Part shown: positions 58,324-64,000 of the stretch, piece after piece | Numbering within the stretch: position 1 is the first letter of the stretch | Layout of the letters: every line of letters begins with the position of its first letter | DNA from: Nocardioides sp. L-11A | Lineage (GTDB): Bacteria > Actinomycetota > Actinomycetes > Propionibacteriales > Nocardioidaceae | DNA length: 64,000 nucleotides | Assembly (NCBI GenBank): GCA_029961745.1 | Contig: CP124680.1 | Coordinates: forward strand, 4,402,001 to 4,466,000 | Reading direction: 5' to 3' | Notes under the pieces: generated by a model | Told to the model about the DNA's origin: nothing | Database searches by the model: none | Seen by the model: the letters and a program-made list of their open reading frames with translations, nothing else | Translations under genes and position numbers: made by a program

Positions 58324-58580
58324 GGCTGCTCCTGGGTGTTCCCGGGGGTGTTCCGGGGAGGGGATCTGATGTCATCGACGCTAGGGACGGCGGCGGCCGG
58401 GCTCGATGGTCCTGGGCCGCCGGTGCGGGGTGGGGTTTTCCCTACCTCTCGTTCTCGCGCGACTCGTTCTCGCGACGTTCGCAGAAAGAGTTCCTAACGG
58501 TTCGGCGAAAGAGCGTGCATCTGCGGCCGATGAGGCGTATCACGAGACATAGTGATGTGAGACGACCGAAAGGGAGCACG
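58324..58580. promoter_or_regulatory. Divergent intergenic region with direct repeat
   Basis: 257 bp between the ABC operon and DUF5999. CTCGTTCTCGCG occurs twice in direct orientation, 15 bp apart (58448-58459 and 58463-58474), and ATCAC-N8-GTGAT lies near 58540. Either could be a regulator site; candidate promoters were not resolved. Confidence 0.4.
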
Positions 58581-58763
58581 ATGATGTGTGACCACTCACC
58601 CGAGTGCCCGACCGCCGGGGACCCCGACTGCTGCACCGCCCACGTGACCGCCGACCACAGCGAGCAGGGCTGGTGCCGGCTCTGCAACGGCGTCATCCTG
58701 TTCGACGACGGTGCCTACCTGACGCCCGAGGGGCAGGCGATGTCACTGCCGCGCTCGGCCTGA
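58581..58763 (+). CDS. DUF5999 family Cys-rich small protein
   Basis: 60 residues. Matches the small actinobacterial DUF5999 pattern: MCDHSPECPTAGDPDCC, then AHVTADHSEQGWCRLCNGVILFDDGAYLTPEG. Six cysteines (3, 9, 17, 18, 32, 35) and histidines could bind metal. GGGAG is 5 nt before ATG 58581 (58584 is an alternative start). Function unknown. Divergent from the ABC/two-component operon. Confidence 0.8.
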   Translation: MMCDHSPECPTAGDPDCCTAHVTADHSEQGWCRLCNGVILFDDGAYLTPEGQAMSLPRSA

Positions 58764-58826
58764 CGCAACGGTCGAGGTGGGGTGGCGTAGCGTCGGTTCC
58801 GTCCCCGCTCGGAGAGGAACCGACAC

Positions 58827-59225
58827 ATGCGCACCCCCTCGCGAAGGATCGCCCGGCTGCTGACCGGCGCCACCTACGCCCTGCTCGGTCTCGACGCCCT
58901 CCGCTCGCCCGGTGGCCGCGTCGACACGGCCGGACCGCTGCTCGACACCCTGCGCGGCGTCGTACCGCTGCCGGAGGACGACGAGCTCCTGGTCCGCGCC
59001 AACGGGGGCGTCCAGGCCGCGGCCGGCGCCGCCCTCGCGCTGGGCGTGCTGCCCCGTCCCGCCGCGCTCGCGCTCGTGGGCTCGATGATCCCCACGACCC
59101 TCGCCGGGCACGCGTTCTGGGCCGTCGAGGACCCCGCGGCCCGGCGGATGCAGCAGGTGCAGTTCCTCAAGAACCTGGCGATGATCGGCGGGCTGATCCA
59201 GGTCGCCCTCGACCGCGGCGACTGA
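58827..59225 (+). CDS. DoxX-like small membrane protein
   Basis: 132 residues. Helices around RIARLLTGATYALLGLDAL, VRANGGVQAAAGAALALGVLP, RPAALALVGSMIPTTLAGHAF and QQVQFLKNLAMIGGLIQVAL match the DoxX/SURF4-like fold. GAGAGGA precedes the ATG. DoxX proteins associate with redox or membrane stress functions, but the family is poorly defined. No operon partner is obvious. Confidence 0.75.
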   Translation: MRTPSRRIARLLTGATYALLGLDALRSPGGRVDTAGPLLDTLRGVVPLPEDDELLVRANGGVQAAAGAALALGVLPRPAALALVGSMIPTTLAGHAFWAVEDPAARRMQQVQFLKNLAMIGGLIQVALDRGD

Positions 59226-59255
59226 GCGACCACCTGAGCGAGGATCGGAGGGCAG

Positions 59256-60860
59256 TCAGCCGCGCTGCTCGCCGATCCGCTCCTTGCGGATCCGGATCCC
59301 CAGACCCTCGCGGTCGATCGTGTCCGGCGTGATCCCGTCGGCACGCAGGCTGTGCTTCTGGATCTTGCTGGTCGGGGTCTTCGGCAGCTCGTCGAGGATG
59401 CGGAAGTAGCGCGGCACCATGAAGTGCGCCATCCGGGGCCGGATGAACTCGATCAGCTCAGCGACGTCGATCGACCGCCCGGGGGCCGGTGCCAGCACCG
59501 CCAGCACCTCGTCCTCGCCGTCGGGACTCGGCGTCGCCACGATGGCCACCTCCGAGACGCTGGGGTGCGCGACGATCTCGTTCTCCACCTCGAACGAGGA
59601 GATGTTCTCGCCCCGGCGCCGGATGGTGTCGCCCATCCGGTCGACGAAGAAGTACTCGCCGTCGACGCACCGGAACGCGTCACCCGTGTGGAACCAGCCG
59701 TTGCGCCAGGCCGCGGCCGTCGCCTCCGGACGACCGAGGTACTCCGTCGCGATGGTCCACGGCTCGGCGCCGCGCACCACCAGCTCGCCGACCGTGCCGT
59801 CGGGCACCTCCAGGTCGTGCTCGTCGACGATCCGGACCTCCATCCCCGGGCGGACCCGGCCGGATGTGCCGTCCTGGGCCGGGTTGGGTCCGGAGACGAT
59901 CGGGATCGAGACCTCGGTCATGTTGTACATCGCCACGACCTCGACACCGAACCGCTCCGCGAAGGTCGCGGCATCCGACAGCGGGATCATGAACACCCGC
60001 CGCAGCGAGTGCTCGCGGTCGGCGGCGGACGGCTCCTGCTTGCTCAGGTACGTCGCCATGACGCCCAGCAGCGTGACGTGCGTCGGCTCGGTCGCGCGGA
60101 CGAAGTCCCAGAAGTCCCCGGTCCGGAAACCGGAGGTGAGCACGATGCCGCCGCCGAGTACGACGGCCGCGTTGACGCCGATCGTCCCGCCGGCGTGGAA
60201 CAGGGGCAGGGTCACCAGGTAGCGGTCGTCGGCGCCGAAGTCGCCGGCGAAGGCCGCCTCCGCACAGGCCGACAGCTGGGCATAGGAGCACACGACGCCC
60301 TTGGAGGGTCCCGTCGTCCCCGAGGTCAGTACGACGGCGTACGGGTCCCACGGCATGACCTCCGGCCACGCGGCGGGCTCCGGCGGCGGGGCGCCGTCCA
60401 GGACGGCCGCATCGTGCACCCGCAGCCCGTCGACCGCCCCGGGCCCGCCCACGACGACGACGTCGCGCAGGCCCGCACGGTCGACGCTCGCCAGGCGGTC
60501 GGCCAGATCGGCGTGCACGACCGCGACCGACGCGCCCGACAGCGCGAGGGAGTGCTCCAGCAGGCCGCCCCGGTAGGCGGTGTTGAGCGGCACGAGGACG
60601 GCACCGAGGAGGTTGACGCCGAACCAGACCCGCAGCGCGTCGGGACCCGTGGGCAGCCACGAGACCACCCGGTCACCCTGCGCGACGCCGAGGCCGCGCA
60701 GCGCGTGGGCGACCCGCTCGGCCTCGCGCAGCGTCTCGGCGTAGGTCCAGCGCCGGCCGTCCTCGAACACGACGAGGGGGCGGTCCGGGTGCTCGCCCGC
60801 GCGGTTCCGCAGGGCCTGCGGCAGCACGGCCGCGCTGCTGGTCAGCCAACTCGAGTTCAT
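59256..60860 (-). CDS. Acyl-CoA synthetase (crotonobetaine/carnitine-CoA ligase-like)
   Basis: 534 residues, ANL superfamily. AMP-binding motif VVLTSGTTGPSKGVV, A5 MYNMTEV, A7 YFFVDRMGDTIRRRGENISSFEVE, C-terminal catalytic Lys in KTPTSKIQKHSLR. Activates a carboxylate as acyl-AMP, then acyl-CoA. The sequence style is CaiC-like, but the substrate is uncertain. GGGAG precedes ATG 60860. It is the last gene after the peptide-type ABC transporter (59 nt gap), so it may act on the imported compound. Confidence 0.87.
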   Translation of the reverse strand: MNSSWLTSSAAVLPQALRNRAGEHPDRPLVVFEDGRRWTYAETLREAERVAHALRGLGVAQGDRVVSWLPTGPDALRVWFGVNLLGAVLVPLNTAYRGGLLEHSLALSGASVAVVHADLADRLASVDRAGLRDVVVVGGPGAVDGLRVHDAAVLDGAPPPEPAAWPEVMPWDPYAVVLTSGTTGPSKGVVCSYAQLSACAEAAFAGDFGADDRYLVTLPLFHAGGTIGVNAAVVLGGGIVLTSGFRTGDFWDFVRATEPTHVTLLGVMATYLSKQEPSAADREHSLRRVFMIPLSDAATFAERFGVEVVAMYNMTEVSIPIVSGPNPAQDGTSGRVRPGMEVRIVDEHDLEVPDGTVGELVVRGAEPWTIATEYLGRPEATAAAWRNGWFHTGDAFRCVDGEYFFVDRMGDTIRRRGENISSFEVENEIVAHPSVSEVAIVATPSPDGEDEVLAVLAPAPGRSIDVAELIEFIRPRMAHFMVPRYFRILDELPKTPTSKIQKHSLRADGITPDTIDREGLGIRIRKERIGEQRG

Positions 60861-60919
60861 GGGTCTCCCGTCGTTCGTTGTCGATGATGCAGGTCGGGTG
60901 GGCGACGCGCACGTCGCGG

Positions 60920-61765
60920 TCACCGGCGGCGCGGGTCGAGGAGCCGCTGGACCTCCTCGCCCACGATGTTGAGGGCGAAGACGGTCAGCGCGATCGCGGC
61001 GCCCGGGACGAAGATGCTCATCGGCGCGCGCTCGAGGAAGGTGTAGGAGCGCGCCAGGATGGTGCCCCACGACGCCGTGGGCGGCTGGACGCCGAGCTGC
61101 AGGAAGCTCAGGCTGGCCTCCGCGATCAGGGCGAAGCCCATGAGCACGGCCAGCTGGGCGACGATCGGCTGGACGACGTTCGGTACGACGTGCGGCAGGA
61201 TCATCCGGCGCACGCCGCGGGCGCCGAACGACGACGCCGCCTCGATATAGGTCTGGCCGGCCACGGCCATCGTCTGGGCCCGGGTCAGCCGCACCACCAC
61301 CGGGGTGAGCACGACACCGACGGCGATCATGGCCGTGGTGATGTCGGGCCCCAGCATCGCGGTGATGCCGATGGCGAGGACGAGGGCGGGGAAGGCCATC
61401 ACCGTGTCGAGCAGCCGCATCAGGATCGCGTCGGGCCACCCCCCGACGTACCCGGCGAGGATGCCGAGCGGGAAGCCGACGACGAGCGCGATCCCGACGG
61501 CCAGCAGGGCCGCGAGGATCGAGACCCGGGTGCCGTGCAGCAGCCGGCTGAGGACGTCGCGGCCGAGGTCGTCGGTGCCGAGGGGGTGCTCCGCGCTGGG
61601 GCCGAGGAGCACCGAGGTGAGGTCCTGGTGGTTCGGCGCGTGGGGTGCCAGGACGTCGGCCAGGACCACGACGACCGCGACCACGGCGAGGATGCCGTAG
61701 CTGAACCAGATCACCGCCGAGGTGCGCGGTGCGGTGCGGGCGGGCTTGCTGAGCGTCGTCGACAT
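60920..61765 (-). CDS. Oligopeptide/nickel-type ABC permease, DppC family
   Basis: 281 residues. Six membrane helices after a short N-terminus; extracellular HPLGTDDLGRDVLSRLLHGTRVS is typical of DppC/OppC; cytoplasmic EAA loop EAASSFGARGVRRMILPHVVPNVV contacts the ATPase. The start ATG overlaps the stop of the upstream permease by one base (TGATG). Works with the DppB-type permease below. Confidence 0.92.
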   Translation of the reverse strand: MSTTLSKPARTAPRTSAVIWFSYGILAVVAVVVVLADVLAPHAPNHQDLTSVLLGPSAEHPLGTDDLGRDVLSRLLHGTRVSILAALLAVGIALVVGFPLGILAGYVGGWPDAILMRLLDTVMAFPALVLAIGITAMLGPDITTAMIAVGVVLTPVVVRLTRAQTMAVAGQTYIEAASSFGARGVRRMILPHVVPNVVQPIVAQLAVLMGFALIAEASLSFLQLGVQPPTASWGTILARSYTFLERAPMSIFVPGAAIALTVFALNIVGEEVQRLLDPRRR

Positions 61766-62709
61766 CAGGAGATCCTCGGGTCCAGGAGACGGTAGGAGAT
61801 GTCGACGACCAGGTTGGTGACCAGCACGATCACCGCGGCCAGCAGCACCACCGCCTGGATGACGACGTAGTCGCGCTGGTTGGTCGCCTCCACGACGAGC
61901 GACCCGATGCCCGACAGGCCGAAGACGGCCTCGACCACCACGGCGCCGCCGACGAGGTGGGACACCTGGATCCCCAGGATCGTCGCCAGCGGCAGGCTCG
62001 AGTTCTTCAGGGCGTGCCGCCACACGATGGACCAGCGGGACAGACCCGTGGCCCGCAGGGTCCGCACGTAGTCGGAGCCGAGGCTCTCGATCATCGCGGA
62101 GCGGACCTGCCGGCAGATCTCGGCCGAGCCGACCATGCCCAGGGCGATCGCCGGGAGGACGAGGGCGCGCAGCGCGTTCGCGGGGTCGTCGGCGAAGTCC
62201 ACGCCGCCCGGTCCGGGCAGCCAGCCGAGCTGCAGGGCGAAGACGGCGATCAGCATCATGCCGAGCCAGAAGTTCGGGATCGCGATGCCCGCGGTCGCCG
62301 CGGTGGTGAACAGGCGGTCGACCCAGCTGCCGGGCCGCTGCGCCGCGGCGACGCCGCTGGGGATGCCGATGACGATCGCGACGAGCAGCGCGAAGAGGGT
62401 CAGCAACAGGGTCACCGGGAGCCGGTCGAGCACGATCTCGGTGACCGGCTGTCCGGTGCGGTACGACGTCCCGAGGTCGCCGGTGACGACGCCGCCGATC
62501 CAGTCGAGGTAGCGGGTCAGCACCGGCTGGTCGAGGCCCAGGTCGGCGCGGATGGCGGCGAGCTTCTCGTCCGTGGCGTACTCCCCGGCCAACGCGACCG
62601 CCTGGTCGCCGGGGATCAGCTGTTGCAGCAGGAAGGCGACCAGCGTCGCCAACAGCAGGGTGGGCACGGTCCAGACGAGCCGGGTCGCGACCGCGGAGGC
62701 GATCCTCAT
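61765..62709 (-). CDS. Oligopeptide/nickel-type ABC permease, DppB family
   Basis: 314 residues. Helix 1 VWTVPTLLLATLVAFLLQQLIPGD is characteristic of DppB/OppB; the EAA loop is SDYVRTLRATGLSRWSIVWRHALKNSSLPL. Forms the membrane channel with the DppC protein. ATG 62709 overlaps the ATPase stop by 4 nt (ATGA). Confidence 0.92.
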   Translation of the reverse strand: MRIASAVATRLVWTVPTLLLATLVAFLLQQLIPGDQAVALAGEYATDEKLAAIRADLGLDQPVLTRYLDWIGGVVTGDLGTSYRTGQPVTEIVLDRLPVTLLLTLFALLVAIVIGIPSGVAAAQRPGSWVDRLFTTAATAGIAIPNFWLGMMLIAVFALQLGWLPGPGGVDFADDPANALRALVLPAIALGMVGSAEICRQVRSAMIESLGSDYVRTLRATGLSRWSIVWRHALKNSSLPLATILGIQVSHLVGGAVVVEAVFGLSGIGSLVVEATNQRDYVVIQAVVLLAAVIVLVTNLVVDISYRLLDPRIS

Positions 62710-63698
62710 CGGGCGCCTCCTGTCGTCGCGGCGGCCGGGCGCGGGCCGTAGAGCTCCCCGACCCGTAGGCAGGCCGAGGTGCCGCCGTCGACGGGGACGA
62801 GCACCGGCAGGTCCGTCGCGCAGCCGGCCGCGGCATGCAGGCACCGGGGATGGAAGCGGCACCCGGAGGGCGGGGCGAGCGGACTGGGCACGTCCCCGCG
62901 CAGGATGATGCGCTCGCCGGCGCCCGGTGCGTGCACGTCGGGGCGTGCGGAGAGCAGGGCCTCGGTATAGGGGTGGCGCGGCGCGTCCAGCAGGACGTCG
63001 GCCGCGGCCGTCTCCACCAGCCGGCCGAGGTACATCACGGCCACCCGGTCGGCGATGTGGCCGACCACGCCGAGGTCGTGGCTGATGAAGACGACGGTGA
63101 GGTCGTACTCGTCCTTCAGGTCTCCGAGCAGGTTGAGGATCTCCGCCTGCAGCGCCACGTCCAGCGCGGCGACGGACTCGTCGCACACGAGCATCCGCGG
63201 CCGGGTCACCAGGGCCCGGGCGATGTTGACCCGCTGCTTCTGGCCGCCACTGAGCTGGTGGGGATAGCGGTCGTGCAGGTGGGCGGGCAGGCCGACGTCG
63301 GCCAGTGCCGCCCGGACCAGGTCGTCGCGATCGGTCCGGGCGCCGCGGCCGAGGACGTCGAGCGGCTCGCGGACACTCTGGTGCACCCGCCGGCGCGGGT
63401 CGAGCGCGCTGTGCGGGTCCTGGAACACCATCTGCACCTCGGCGGTGAAGTCGCGACGGCGCTGCCGCGACATCCGGGCCACCTCCTCGCCCTGCCACGA
63501 GACCGAACCCGCGGCGGCGGGGACCAGGCCCAGCATGGCGCGTGCCAAGGTCGACTTGCCCGAGCCGCTCTCGCCGATCAGGCCGAGCGTCTGGCCCGCG
63601 ACGATGTCCAGGCTCACCCCGTCGACGGCCGAGACGCTGCGTCGCCGCCCGACCGGGAAGCGCACCGAGACGTCGTCGAGTCGCATCAGCACGTTCAT
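62706..63698 (-). CDS. Oligopeptide/nickel-type ABC ATPase, DppF family
   Basis: 330 residues. Walker A GLIGESGSGKSTLA, Q-loop VQMVFQDPHSALDPRRRV, signature QLSGGQKQRVNIARAL, Walker B LVCDESVAALDV, and the C-terminal oligopeptide extension PSGCRFHPRCLHAAAGC, which may hold an Fe-S cluster. ATG 63698 overlaps the upstream gene by 4 nt. Powers import of peptides, opines or metal chelates. Confidence 0.93.
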   Translation of the reverse strand: MNVLMRLDDVSVRFPVGRRRSVSAVDGVSLDIVAGQTLGLIGESGSGKSTLARAMLGLVPAAAGSVSWQGEEVARMSRQRRRDFTAEVQMVFQDPHSALDPRRRVHQSVREPLDVLGRGARTDRDDLVRAALADVGLPAHLHDRYPHQLSGGQKQRVNIARALVTRPRMLVCDESVAALDVALQAEILNLLGDLKDEYDLTVVFISHDLGVVGHIADRVAVMYLGRLVETAAADVLLDAPRHPYTEALLSARPDVHAPGAGERIILRGDVPSPLAPPSGCRFHPRCLHAAAGCATDLPVLVPVDGGTSACLRVGELYGPRPAAATTGGAR

Positions 63699-64000
63699 GA
63701 CCCGCTCCCTGCCAGCTGCAGCTCCTCGGCACGGGCGCACCGGACCTCCCGACCGCCGGTCACCGGGCGCAGTGCGGGGGTCGCACCGCACGCGGGCCGC
63801 GTGTGCGCGCAGCGCTCGGCGAAGACACAGCCCTCGGCGGTCCGCCCCGGGGCCGGTACGGCGCCCGGGATGGTCGGCAGCCGACCGCCGCGGTGCCGGG
63901 GATCGGGCAGGGCGGCGAGCAGACCCGAGGTGTAGGGGTGGAGCGGCCGGGCGAGGACCTCCCCCACCGCGCCGGACTCGATCACGCGGCCGGCGTACAT
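63695..64000 (-). CDS. Oligopeptide/nickel-type ABC ATPase, DppD family (partial)
   Basis: Only the C-terminal 101 residues are in the window. RPLHPYTSGLLAALPDPRHRGGRLPTIPGAVPAPG and GCVFAERCAHTRPACGATPAL are the OppD/DppD C-terminal extension with conserved cysteines. The ATPase core and probably the substrate-binding protein lie beyond the right edge. Confidence 0.9.
   Translation of the reverse strand: MYAGRVIESGAVGEVLARPLHPYTSGLLAALPDPRHRGGRLPTIPGAVPAPGRTAEGCVFAERCAHTRPACGATPALRPVTGGREVRCARAEELQLAGSGS

Overview
The window is high-GC actinobacterial chromosome. Start codons are often GTG, genes are packed with 4-nt overlaps, and many starts look leaderless (a TANNNT box 5-7 nt upstream of the start codon). 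Marker genes support this: a bacterial XPB helicase with its partner protein, DUF2530, DUF3027 and DUF5999 proteins, a mycothiol-type maleylpyruvate isomerase family enzyme, a 13E12/DUF222 HNH protein, and the glmU-prs and rplY-pth blocks. The gene content fits the Nocardioidaceae (a Nocardioides-like organism), but genus is inferred from gene content only.

Layout. 1-5 kb: MarR regulator, DUF2530 membrane protein, methyltransferase, DUF3027 protein, MFS transporter, cold-shock-domain protein and GNAT acetyltransferase. 5-9 kb: a phosphoprotein signalling operon on the minus strand (PP2C phosphatase, FHA protein, and an RDD/FHA gene that is frameshifted in its linker). 9-13 kb: helicase-associated protein plus XPB helicase, divergent from the PP2C operon. 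13-17 kb: Lon protease, Uma2-type nuclease-fold protein, DUF2786 protein.

17-26 kb carries all enzymes of the ortho-cleavage (beta-ketoadipate) route from catechol. catB-catA-catC-pcaD lie on the plus strand behind a co-directional CatR-type LysR gene. pcaF-pcaI-pcaJ lie on the minus strand, divergent from a second LysR gene. Together they turn catechol into succinyl-CoA and acetyl-CoA. A MarR/membrane-protein pair with strong operators sits between the two arms.

26-38 kb: sulfatase, MarR, bile-acid/sodium symporter family protein, chorismate mutase, stand-alone TrpB-like enzyme, RtcB RNA ligase, HD-domain protein, GntR regulator, an AlkB-like dioxygenase behind a LexA-type box, a VOC protein and a CysQ-like phosphatase. 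38-54 kb: the housekeeping genes pth and rplY are separated from prs and glmU by about 12.5 kb of accessory DNA. That stretch holds a MarR/maleylpyruvate-isomerase pair, an HNH nuclease, a composite lipoprotein, an AAA ATPase and a 2220-residue secreted PHP/metallophosphoesterase/GLUG protein. 54-64 kb: two-component system with FtsX-type ABC transporter, DUF5999, DoxX-like protein, acyl-CoA ligase, and an oligopeptide/nickel-type ABC transporter that runs off the right edge.

The most unusual signal is non-coding. Two copies of a roughly 200-bp palindromic element (1441-1635 and 29565-29769) share near-identical ends. Their arms are built from 20-bp CCCGGG-containing units that match within an element but differ between elements. 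A third region (about 37917-38062) has the same architecture with a different 22-bp unit. Two further gene gaps hold perfect 20-bp-arm palindromes. I do not recognise this family. No tRNA, rRNA, CRISPR array or complete IS element was seen.
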